Shown here one piece after another: positions 23,603-31,489 of a DNA stretch of 42,756 nt. The stretch is from Lachnospiraceae bacterium (lineage in GTDB: Bacteria; Bacillota; Clostridia; Lachnospirales; Lachnospiraceae): contig JAFVHP010000041.1 of NCBI GenBank assembly GCA_017474455.1, positions 1 through 42,756 on the forward strand, given 5' to 3'. Position 1 is the first letter of the stretch. Each line of letters begins with the position of its first letter. Under the pieces are notes generated by a model. The model worked only from the letters and a program-made list of their open reading frames with translations, did no database searches and was not told the DNA's origin. Made by a program: the position numbers and the translations under genes.

Positions 23603-26329
23603 TCACCTCTTCAGTGTTACATGCCCGGTCAGGCCGGACAGGCAGTCCGGTTCGTATGTATGTCCGAAATTATCCGGTACAGCCGCCCTCTCCCTTTCCA
23701 GGGTCGTCGCTACCTCAACCGCGATCTCATGCTTTCCTATCGAAAGCTCCGGATGATACACAAACGGGGGAACAATCTGGATCCCGCAGCTTTCACCGTC
23801 AACGAAGACTTCGACTCCTTCGGAAGCGTCCGTGATAATGAGGGTATATCTTCCGGCTTCTTTCACTGAGTATTCGGCAGCATAGCGTACAAGGCCGGAA
23901 AAAGCAGGCATCTCTTCTGCCAGATCATCCGGCAGGAGGACTTCTTTTTCATCATGGAAACCGGGATATTCAAGGTTCGTGCAGATGCTTCTCTTCCATC
24001 CGCTATCCGGCAACAGTTTAATGCCATTATCAATAACTTCATCAATATCCGGGACATACTCTTCAAATCCTGCGATGTCTTCCGTGTTTTCAGAGGGATC
24101 CAGTATAAACAGGATGCTCTTGCGGGGAGACAGGGCCAGCGGATACGTTCCGTCCGCATTCTGCGCGGCTTTGAAGCTCCTGTTTTCCCATGCATCATAC
24201 AGATACATCTCAGCTTCATTACCGCCGTGCATGCGGATATTGATGTTCCCCCTATAAGGATCTTTTCCCTCGTTGGTGAACATCCAGATCTGTGTGCCGT
24301 CATCATGAAGATAATGATAGAACCTGATCCCGGGAACAGCAGGTGAAACGGAAACATCCCATGCGCCTGCCTCTTTGGCCAGTTTTACAGCTTCTGTCTT
24401 GGATACGACTGGTATATCTTTCAGTTTTGCATACAGAGCATCGTCTTTCCTGTCGCCGACAGCTTCCGGGAAAGTATCGATAAACAACACAGGGACTTTG
24501 TTCGCTGTAAGCTCGACGGCTGCTTCTGCCAGGGTGGAGGAAATATACTGTCTGGAAGGTATCAGAAGGATGCTGTAGCAGTTGTGATTGACCTCAAACT
24601 TCTTTTCGCTGATACCGGTTCCGTACAGTTTTCTGTCGGCAAAAACATCGTCCGGGAGAAAATCATAATTCACCTGGTGCTCCGACATTGCTTTGGCAGT
24701 CAGGGAAATGCTTTCTCTTTCTCCCATCCAATCCGATTCGCCGTCATAGGCAATGGCGACCGGCGCATAATGCCTTCCGCCGCTGATCAGCTCGCCGATC
24801 CTGTTGCCGTATTTCATCAGTTCGCCAAAATGCCTGTACTGCGGATTGTGTCCGTGGGCATAGAAATGCGGCGGGCAGTCATAATCCGGGAATTCTTTCG
24901 GTGAGAAGGCATGGGGCACAAAGTGATTGATCCCTCTGACCAGAAGATGATCGAGCAGGTATTTTTCCAGATAAACACCTTCACCCCATCCGTACGCGCC
25001 AAAGACTTCGCACATCGCGTCGCCCTTCTTTAGCGGCTCGATCGCAGCCGCAGAAGCAGCCAGGGCGGCCAGTTCATAATGGAAAAAGGCGCCTTTCCTT
25101 GGTCCCCATACGCCAAGTGACATCGACGTATCCTCTGCCTGCGGATAAAGCTGCCCGCCGATCACGTCGATGCCTGCCATATCCTGTCCTGCCAGGCCCC
25201 TGAAATAGTGGCCCAGTGCGGAACCGGTCCTGGATGTGATGTCATTGTCTTCTATGCTGTGGCCGATATACTGAACCCCATGCTCACGGCACCAGTTTCC
25301 TATCTGGTCGGAGAAGCATTCTTTTACAAGGCTCGACACGCAGTCCATATACAGATACCGGAGCTGTGTCTTTTCTTCCGTATCCGCGTCATTCTCCCAC
25401 AAAAGCGCAAGATATCCCGGATATTTAACTCCGAGCCTGTCCTTCAGTCTCTGTTCCAGTTCGATACTCCAGGGGAAATCCGCCGCGTCACGGCAGCCCG
25501 GCTTCAGATCCGCATCATACAAAGGCCCGTTTCCGATATCCGGTTCATCTGAGAAAAACCCGGCGATGGTCTTCCCGAAATCATCCTTATAATGCTCCCA
25601 GTGCGCTTCATAGACGGTGTCTATGAACACTTTGACGGAACGCCTGTCCATCATATTGATATGTTCACGCTGAGCGCCCCTGTTCCTGGTAAGGTGCATC
25701 AGGTATACGTACCATTCCCCTTCCGGCGCAGTCCACTCCAGCCTGCCGCCGTTTATCATACCGGTCAGGTCTTTAACGCCATCCAGATCAGCAAACGGCG
25801 CACCGGCAGCGTTTTTATCCTTTCTGACTGCAAAAACGCCCAGCAGCCTGTCGTCGCTGAACCTGATCTTATCCGCCTGTTCCATGCCGGCTTTGACATA
25901 GAACGGCACATCTCTTTCGTCAGGTTCCATCGGGCCTGCTTCCAGGAGTTCTTTTCCCTCACATACGAAGGTCTCGCCGCAGTTAACGGTTTCCCTGCGG
26001 AACGTAATGCTCTGGCGCCGCAGATCGTCCGGCTCATTCCGCAGTGCACCGTTGGCAAATCCGCTGGGGAAATGACTGTCATCCAGGATCCAGACTTTCA
26101 TATTCCTTTTCCTTGCTTCGTCCAGGATAACGTCCATATCGTGCCACCATTTCGGTCCCGCGAAATCCGGATGGGGTCTGCTTTCGATACAGACAGCGCT
26201 GATATTGTCATTATTGATGGCTTCCATATACTCCCGGAGGGTAGCCTCGTCTTCGCCGTGCTGCCAGAAGAACGGAAGCATATAGTTGCTGTTTTTGCCT
26301 TCCAATACTTTCTTTATCCTGTCGTTCAT
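23603..26329 (-). CDS. GH106-like glycosyl hydrolase, probable alpha-L-rhamnosidase
   Basis: 908 residues without a signal peptide, hence cytoplasmic. The N-terminal barrel has the look of the Glyco_hydro_106 family: FFWQHGEDEATLREYMEAI, GPKWWHDMDVILDEARKR, VWILDDSHFPSGFANG, GFFSDEPDIGNG and VQYIGHSIEDND. The C-terminal region is beta-rich with a carbohydrate-binding-like end (VEVFVDGESCGIQIVPPFVYHP). ATG 26329 follows AGGGGTAAGAG. It is the last gene of the rhamnose operon, 33 bp after rhaB, which supports release of L-rhamnose from imported rhamno-oligosaccharides or glycosides. The substrate within GH106-like enzymes, and the family itself without a profile search, remain somewhat uncertain. 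Confidence 0.75.
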   Translation of the reverse strand: MNDRIKKVLEGKNSNYMLPFFWQHGEDEATLREYMEAINNDNISAVCIESRPHPDFAGPKWWHDMDVILDEARKRNMKVWILDDSHFPSGFANGALRNEPDDLRRQSITFRRETVNCGETFVCEGKELLEAGPMEPDERDVPFYVKAGMEQADKIRFSDDRLLGVFAVRKDKNAAGAPFADLDGVKDLTGMINGGRLEWTAPEGEWYVYLMHLTRNRGAQREHINMMDRRSVKVFIDTVYEAHWEHYKDDFGKTIAGFFSDEPDIGNGPLYDADLKPGCRDAADFPWSIELEQRLKDRLGVKYPGYLALLWENDADTEEKTQLRYLYMDCVSSLVKECFSDQIGNWCREHGVQYIGHSIEDNDITSRTGSALGHYFRGLAGQDMAGIDVIGGQLYPQAEDTSMSLGVWGPRKGAFFHYELAALAASAAAIEPLKKGDAMCEVFGAYGWGEGVYLEKYLLDHLLVRGINHFVPHAFSPKEFPDYDCPPHFYAHGHNPQYRHFGELMKYGNRIGELISGGRHYAPVAIAYDGESDWMGERESISLTAKAMSEHQVNYDFLPDDVFADRKLYGTGISEKKFEVNHNCYSILLIPSRQYISSTLAEAAVELTANKVPVLFIDTFPEAVGDRKDDALYAKLKDIPVVSKTEAVKLAKEAGAWDVSVSPAVPGIRFYHYLHDDGTQIWMFTNEGKDPYRGNINIRMHGGNEAEMYLYDAWENRSFKAAQNADGTYPLALSPRKSILFILDPSENTEDIAGFEEYVPDIDEVIDNGIKLLPDSGWKRSICTNLEYPGFHDEKEVLLPDDLAEEMPAFSGLVRYAAEYSVKEAGRYTLIITDASEGVEVFVDGESCGIQIVPPFVYHPELSIGKHEIAVEVATTLERERAAVPDNFGHTYEPDCLSGLTGHVTLKR

Positions 26330-26362
26330 CTCTTACCCCTTTTTGGTTGAGCCGCCGCTTAA

Positions 26363-27787
26363 TCAGTTCAGCGATCTGAAAACTGCATGCCTGAAATCCT
26401 TAAGATCGGTAAACACCTTATCCGCCAGCATCAAGGAACCGAGATTGCCGATCGCAGTCGCTTCGGACGGACCCGCGATAACAGTTTTCCCGGTCGATTC
26501 CGCAGTAAGACGGTTGAGATAATCCGCATTGGATCCGCCTCCGACGATATTGATGACCGGGTACTTCCTGCCGGTTATACTCTCAATTTCCCTGACAGCC
26601 TTAGCGTAACTTGCGGCTAATGACATATAAATGACTTTCGCCAGTTCCCCGGGTGTACCGGGCACAGCCATACCGCTTTCCTCACAGGCCTTCCGGATCT
26701 CCCGCGTCATGGACACCGGTGCAAGGAAGCGCCCGTCGTCTGCATCCACCAGCGAGCGGATATCCGCTTCTTCCGCCAGGTCACACAGTTCCGCAAAGGA
26801 AAGCCGGATGTTTTCATTGGCTGCGAGTTCTTTCCTGACAGACTGGATCATCCACAGGCCCATGATATTCTTCAGGAAGCGGAACCGGTATCCGTACCCT
26901 CCTTCATTGGTGAAGTTTGCCGCCTGCGCCCTGCTGCCAAGCTCCGCCTCGGGGAGTTCGCAGCCCAGCAGCGACCAGGTGCCCGAAGAGATATACAGAA
27001 CATCCCCGATTTCTTCTCCGGCTTCGTTCTCCGAAGGAGCTGCCGGTACACTCATGACAGCTGAAGCTGTATCATGGGTCGCGGGCAGTATGACATCACA
27101 GTCAAATCCCGCTTTCTCCCTGATACTTTCTTTTAGCCTTCCCACCTTTGTGCTCGGCATGGACAAAGGTCCGAACAGCCTTTCCGGCAGTCCCAGAAGT
27201 CTGATCAGCTCATAGTTCCACTGTTTTGTATACGGATCCGCCAGCTGTGTCGTCGTCGCGTTGGTATATTCCTGCAGAGCTGTCCCGGTCAGAAGGAAAT
27301 GCAGGTAATCCGGGATCTGGAGCAGCATCTGCGCTTTTTCCAGTGATTCCGGCTCCTGCTTCTTCGCTGCCGTCAGCTGGTATATGGTGTTAAAAATAGC
27401 TTTCTGGATCCCGGTCTTCCGGTACAGATCGTCGTCACTGACCAGTTTCCGCACTTCCGCGTCCATACCCTCTGTACGGCTGTCCCTGTAGGAATAGCAT
27501 GGAGCGGTCCTTATGCCGTCCTTATCCAAAAGTACATAATCCACGCCCCATGTGTCGATTCCCATGGAGATAGGAATAATTCCTTTGTCGGCACAGGCCT
27601 TCATGCCGTTCACGACTTCTTCAAACAGCCTGTCGATATCCCAGGTAAGGTGCCCGTTTTGCATAACAGGGCCGTTCTCAAAACGGTATACCTCTTCCGT
27701 GATGATCTTCCCGTTCTCTTCATGCCCGAGAATATGCCTGCCGGAAGAAGCGCCTATGTCTACCGCAAGATAGTATCTTTCATTCAT
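26363..27787 (-). CDS. rhaB: Rhamnulokinase
   Basis: 474 residues, typical of FGGY-family rhamnulokinases, which phosphorylate L-rhamnulose at C1. Seen are the N-terminal phosphate loop LAVDIGASSGRHILG, GIDTWGVDYVLLDKDG (substrate-binding WG-D), YRDSRTEGM, LPATHDTASAVMSVPA, ISSGTWSLLGCE and NIVGGGSNADYLNRLTAE near the C-terminal ATP site. ATG 27787 overlaps the rhaD stop (ATGA), so the two are translationally coupled. The downstream GH106-like gene starts 33 bp later. Confidence 0.93.
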   Translation of the reverse strand: MNERYYLAVDIGASSGRHILGHEENGKIITEEVYRFENGPVMQNGHLTWDIDRLFEEVVNGMKACADKGIIPISMGIDTWGVDYVLLDKDGIRTAPCYSYRDSRTEGMDAEVRKLVSDDDLYRKTGIQKAIFNTIYQLTAAKKQEPESLEKAQMLLQIPDYLHFLLTGTALQEYTNATTTQLADPYTKQWNYELIRLLGLPERLFGPLSMPSTKVGRLKESIREKAGFDCDVILPATHDTASAVMSVPAAPSENEAGEEIGDVLYISSGTWSLLGCELPEAELGSRAQAANFTNEGGYGYRFRFLKNIMGLWMIQSVRKELAANENIRLSFAELCDLAEEADIRSLVDADDGRFLAPVSMTREIRKACEESGMAVPGTPGELAKVIYMSLAASYAKAVREIESITGRKYPVINIVGGGSNADYLNRLTAESTGKTVIAGPSEATAIGNLGSLMLADKVFTDLKDFRHAVFRSLN

Positions 27788-28596
27788 TCCAGGTAACCGT
27801 CTCTTCCCTTTACGTTAAAGCGCTCTTCGAGCTGGTGCATCATCTCGTCCGTGATCGTATTCACCCTCGGCAGATGGGCAATCTTCATATAGATCTCCGC
27901 CGCCTTCTCCGCTGTTTCGATCAGGCCGAAAGTTTCATCCAGGTCTTTTCCCGCACCGTAAATTCCGTGCAGCGACCAGACAACGAGCCTTGCCGTCTTC
28001 ATCTTTTCCGCGGTAGCCAGTCCGATCTCGTTGGTCCCGCAGAGCATCCAGGGCAGTACGTTCACACCGTCCGGGAACACCACGATACATTCCGTGCACA
28101 TCTGCCAGAGTGTACGGGTGAACTCTTTCTCATCCAGGGTATGGACATAGGTCATGGCCAGAAGATTCGCCGGATGGCAGTGCATGACGACACGGTTTGC
28201 CGGATCGACGCCAAGCCTTGCCGCATGGCTCATCATATGCGCCGGAAATTCCGATGTGAACTGGCCGCCGTCACTGTATCCCCAGAGGAGCCTGGCATTT
28301 TCCCCGCCGTCTTCAAGGCGTACGATGCCGAGATTGACCTCGGGTTCATACTGAACATTTTTAAAGTACTTTCCGGTCCCGGTCACCAGGAAATACTTTC
28401 CTTCCAGATCCGGTGCCGAAAAACCCGTAGGTATGGTGCGGATAACTTTATCCGTATCGAGATATTCACTCACCTCGGCTTCATCCAGCAGCAGACTGAC
28501 ATTGCCGCCGTTGCGTTCATCCCATCCGTGTGCATACATGTTCGTGACTGTACGGATCATTTCGATCATAAAAGGGGCTTCCAGAATATTCTTCAT
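27784..28596 (-). CDS. rhaD: Rhamnulose-1-phosphate aldolase
   Basis: 270 residues, class II aldolase/adducin fold, splitting L-rhamnulose 1-phosphate into dihydroxyacetone phosphate and L-lactaldehyde. The phosphate-binding ERNGGNVSLLL is near residue 30. The zinc ligands are H139 and H141 (MHCHPAN) and H210 (WSLHGIYG), and E116 (TSEFPAHMM) is the catalytic acid. The DLDETFGLIETAEKAAEIYMKI helix is typical of RhaD and separates it from fuculose aldolases. It lies 17 bp after the isomerase stop and overlaps rhaB by 4 bp. No lactaldehyde reductase or microcompartment genes are in the window. Confidence 0.93.
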   Translation of the reverse strand: MKNILEAPFMIEMIRTVTNMYAHGWDERNGGNVSLLLDEAEVSEYLDTDKVIRTIPTGFSAPDLEGKYFLVTGTGKYFKNVQYEPEVNLGIVRLEDGGENARLLWGYSDGGQFTSEFPAHMMSHAARLGVDPANRVVMHCHPANLLAMTYVHTLDEKEFTRTLWQMCTECIVVFPDGVNVLPWMLCGTNEIGLATAEKMKTARLVVWSLHGIYGAGKDLDETFGLIETAEKAAEIYMKIAHLPRVNTITDEMMHQLEERFNVKGRDGYLE

Positions 28597-28613
28597 AACA
28601 GTGATCTCCTTAT

Positions 28614-30032
28614 TTACCTTGTGATGATATCTACCGGAACATCAAAGATCTTCGCGACCTTCAGGATCGTGTCGATATGACGCCCGGAAGCTGCTGCCAT
28701 ATGATGCGTGGGGCCTGCCTCGCTCCACCTGTTGCAGAATTCTCTTGCCCCGCAGGTGAACCTTGTCCGCATATTCGTGTCACCGAATGTGAAGATCGGA
28801 CCGGGTTCGTTTATGCCCTCTGCCGCGACAAACTTGAAATGCCCGTCCCTGTCCTGGGTAATGCCGAGATATGTCACAGGACCCAAATGAGGATAGAACT
28901 GTGTCAGATATCCGCCGCCTGTCTTTCCATGGAAAACAGGAACGATCTTCATGGACGGTTTTTTGGCGGAGATATCAGCATCACCTGATCCGGAGTGCCC
29001 GATGATACAGATGTCTTCATTAAAATCTATGGAATACATCTCGGAAAGCTGTCCCATTCCGGATATGGTCTTAAGGATGCTCATGGCCATGGATACTTTT
29101 ATGTCGCCTTCCACTGCACAGGCTACGCCGTCTTTTATCAGCATGGAGAAAGCCGGGATCAGCATGCTGTCCAGGACACCTGCCGCTCCCTTGGCGAATC
29201 CGTCGTAATGAGAAGCGATAAAGCCGATCTGTTCCTCTTTGACCCACTGTTTGAACGCCACGACATATCTGGCCATATCCCATACTTTTTCGATCGTCCC
29301 GCCGCCTTCGATATCAAAGGTATCCAGTATTTCCTGCGCCTGGGCACGGATGATCTCTTCATCGTCGATATCATCCGCGATCGCCCACATTTTTTCCCAG
29401 TCGAACTGCTTTGTGTAGAGCCACATCCGGTGATACAGATTAGTCTCATCAATATACAGATCCATCATTCCGGGATAAGCCCGCCCGATCTGGGCCAGGT
29501 TCAGGTCACGGAAACGCCGGCGCACCTGGGCTGCTTTGCACCAGTCAGCGATCTCCCTGTCTACTTCCGGATCTCCGCCTTCCACCACACCGGTGATCAC
29601 CGCGTGCCGCTTGCCGGCTCTCTCCAGATCAGCCACCATCTCGCCCACAGCCCCGCAGGCATACAGTTCGCCAAGCCATGTGGCTGTGTCCGTATTTTCA
29701 TAATCCGGCGCTTTTTTCTTCTGTAGATTGACCAGCACCACCGGGACATCCAGATCGCGGACCGCCGGCAGCATGTTGTAAGATGTGGCATACGTCAAAA
29801 GCTGCAGGATGACCAGGTCCACATCTGCAGCCCTGAACCTGTCGCCCGCGGCCATGGCCAGTTCCTTTGTTGTGACAAAACCGCCGTCTACCAGCTCCAC
29901 ACTGTCCGGGATACGCTTTTTGAAGTCTTCATACTGTCCTCTGAACTCGGTTTCCAGTCCCGTAAACTGGGGAAGATATGCCCCCAGCGCAATGGAAAAA
30001 ACACCTACCCTTGCTTTTGTATCGTTCAACAT
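28614..30032 (-). CDS. L-fucose/L-arabinose-isomerase-family protein, presumed L-rhamnose isomerase
   Basis: 472 residues of the fucose/arabinose isomerase superfamily, not RhaA. Its N-terminal domains are Rossmann-like (RVGVFSIALGAYLPQF, LVILQLLTYATSYNML) and the C-terminal half has FIASHYDGFAKGAAGVLDSMLIPAFSML, VEGDIKVSMAMSIL, ICIIGHSGSGD, PVFHGKTGGGYLTQFYPHLGPVTYLGI and GPTHHMAAASGRH, consistent with metal-dependent ketol isomerases. Its position as first gene of an operon with RhaD and RhaB, 17 bp upstream, implies it makes L-rhamnulose from L-rhamnose, the step otherwise missing. The start ATG 30032 has AGGAGGG 8 nt upstream. It could also act on L-fucose or L-lyxose; no canonical rhaA exists in the window. 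Confidence 0.82.
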   Translation of the reverse strand: MLNDTKARVGVFSIALGAYLPQFTGLETEFRGQYEDFKKRIPDSVELVDGGFVTTKELAMAAGDRFRAADVDLVILQLLTYATSYNMLPAVRDLDVPVVLVNLQKKKAPDYENTDTATWLGELYACGAVGEMVADLERAGKRHAVITGVVEGGDPEVDREIADWCKAAQVRRRFRDLNLAQIGRAYPGMMDLYIDETNLYHRMWLYTKQFDWEKMWAIADDIDDEEIIRAQAQEILDTFDIEGGGTIEKVWDMARYVVAFKQWVKEEQIGFIASHYDGFAKGAAGVLDSMLIPAFSMLIKDGVACAVEGDIKVSMAMSILKTISGMGQLSEMYSIDFNEDICIIGHSGSGDADISAKKPSMKIVPVFHGKTGGGYLTQFYPHLGPVTYLGITQDRDGHFKFVAAEGINEPGPIFTFGDTNMRTRFTCGAREFCNRWSEAGPTHHMAAASGRHIDTILKVAKIFDVPVDIITR

Positions 30033-30140
30033 ATATTACCCTCCTGATCATTCATGATCCATTCTCATGATAAGTGATGTCCGGTGAATTATGAATGTCC
30101 TGTATATTCGAAAAAAGAGTCCGTTCTTGCAGATATACTA

Positions 30141-30566
30141 TTATTCATTATCCGTCCTCATCAGTGACGCGCCGCCCCTGTACATATCCGGATAATCCTC
30201 TTTCTTCCAGGTCTCATAGTATTCGAGTATGCTGGGATCGCTTTCACTGGTCCGGTATGTGTACTGTCCCCCGTTGGATGCCTGCGCCTGTATTTTGAAC
30301 ACCCCCGGTGCAGTCTCCTCAAAAAAGCTGATCCTGTCGGAATAATCAGCGGCAAAGGCTCCGTCCTTCATATGCCCGTACTTGATTTCCGCTTCTGTAA
30401 ACCGGACATAGTATTCCGGATATACGGATCCGTCATCCCCGTATACCATGGACGCTGTCTGCCATGTACCCGGTACTGCATGCTTCGTGTCTGAAACATT
30501 TTCCTTTCCTGTCCTGCATCCAGTGACCAGCAACATCGACAATAAAAGGATCAGTACTCTCTTCAT
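30141..30566 (-). CDS. Small lipoprotein of unknown function
   Basis: 141 residues beginning MKRVLILLLSMLLVTGC, a clear lipoprotein signal with lipobox LVTG-C17. The mature part (PGTWQTASMVYGDDGSVYPEYYVRF, GVFKIQAQASNGGQYTYRTSE) is small and beta-rich, resembling lipocalin-like "GTW" domains, with no identifiable active site. The ribosome binding site is AAGGAAGATGC just upstream of ATG 30566. It lies on the same strand 108 bp upstream of the rhamnose operon but is likely separate. Confidence 0.75.
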   Translation of the reverse strand: MKRVLILLLSMLLVTGCRTGKENVSDTKHAVPGTWQTASMVYGDDGSVYPEYYVRFTEAEIKYGHMKDGAFAADYSDRISFFEETAPGVFKIQAQASNGGQYTYRTSESDPSILEYYETWKKEDYPDMYRGGASLMRTDNE

Positions 30567-30725
30567 GCATCTTCCTTTCTGCCGGCTGCCCGATCCGGTA
30601 TATTCCCCTCTTTATTTTATCAAAGTATAATATCTGTTGAATTGTTTTATGTACCGGTCTATCCATGTATTGTCTGTATTTGACTTGACGCTGAAAGATA
30701 TTGCATCAAAAGAAGGTGGTATGCC

Positions 30726-31382
30726 ATGGAACTTAAGAAACGGAAGATCCTTGTCCTCGGAGACAGCATTACGGAAGGCTGCGGTCTTTCCGATCCTGAT
30801 GAGCAGGCCTTCTGGCGGCTGCTTGCCATCAGGGACGGAGCTGCGGTGAAAGGATACGGGATCGGCGGGACCCGGATCGCCCGTCAGCGGACCCCTTCCG
30901 CAGAGAGCAAATATGACCGGTATTTCAGTTCCCGCGTCCCTGAAATGGACCCGGAAGCCGATATTGTGATCGTTTTTGGCGGAACGAATGATTACGGACA
31001 CGGCGACGCCCCGCTGGGGAGGATGTCAGACCGTACGGAAGACACTTTTTACGGCGCGCTCCACTGCCTTTACCTGTCGCTTTTGGAGAAGTATCCAAAA
31101 GCACTGATCGTCGTACTTACGCCGCTTCACCGCGAGAAAGAAGAACAGATGATCAACGAGATCGGGATCAGGAACGTCGGAACGCTCGCCGATTACGTGG
31201 ATATCATCCGCAGGGTCGCCGCTTATTATGCCCTGCCTGTCCTGGATCTGTACAGATACAGCGGGATCCAGCCGAATGAAGCAGGCCTTCGGGAGAGATA
31301 CGCGCCGGACGGTCTTCACCCGAACGAGGCAGGCCACGAAAAAATATACAATCTGCTTAAAAGCTTTCTGGAAACGTTATAA
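30726..31382 (+). CDS. SGNH/GDSL hydrolase
   Basis: 218 residues, cytoplasmic, no signal peptide. The SGNH blocks are in order: nucleophile S14 in LVLGDSITEG (block I), the glycine in YGIGGTRIARQR (block II), FGGTNDYGHG with the oxyanion asparagine (block III) and YAPDGLHPNEAGHEKI with the Asp-His pair (block V). It should hydrolyse an ester, commonly an acetyl group on a sugar. ATG 30726 follows AAGAAGGTGGTATGCC. Monocistronic, ended by the bidirectional hairpin at 31414-31461. Confidence 0.9.
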   Translation: MELKKRKILVLGDSITEGCGLSDPDEQAFWRLLAIRDGAAVKGYGIGGTRIARQRTPSAESKYDRYFSSRVPEMDPEADIVIVFGGTNDYGHGDAPLGRMSDRTEDTFYGALHCLYLSLLEKYPKALIVVLTPLHREKEEQMINEIGIRNVGTLADYVDIIRRVAAYYALPVLDLYRYSGIQPNEAGLRERYAPDGLHPNEAGHEKIYNLLKSFLETL

Positions 31383-31413
31383 GTGTTCCTGTATATCAGT
31401 GATCCAGGCTGTT

Positions 31414-31461
31414 AAAAAGCCCCCGCAGCCCTGTGCTTTATAAAAGCCGGGACCCGGGGGC
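31414..31461. terminator. Bidirectional intrinsic terminator
   Basis: GCCCCCG (31419-31425) pairs with CGGGGGC (31455-31461), with further pairing inside. On the minus strand TTTTT follows, and on the plus strand ATTTTC, so it serves both the SGNH gene and the convergent flavodiiron gene. Confidence 0.85.
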
Positions 31462-31489
31462 ATTTTCATGTTCAGAACAGCGCCAAAGC

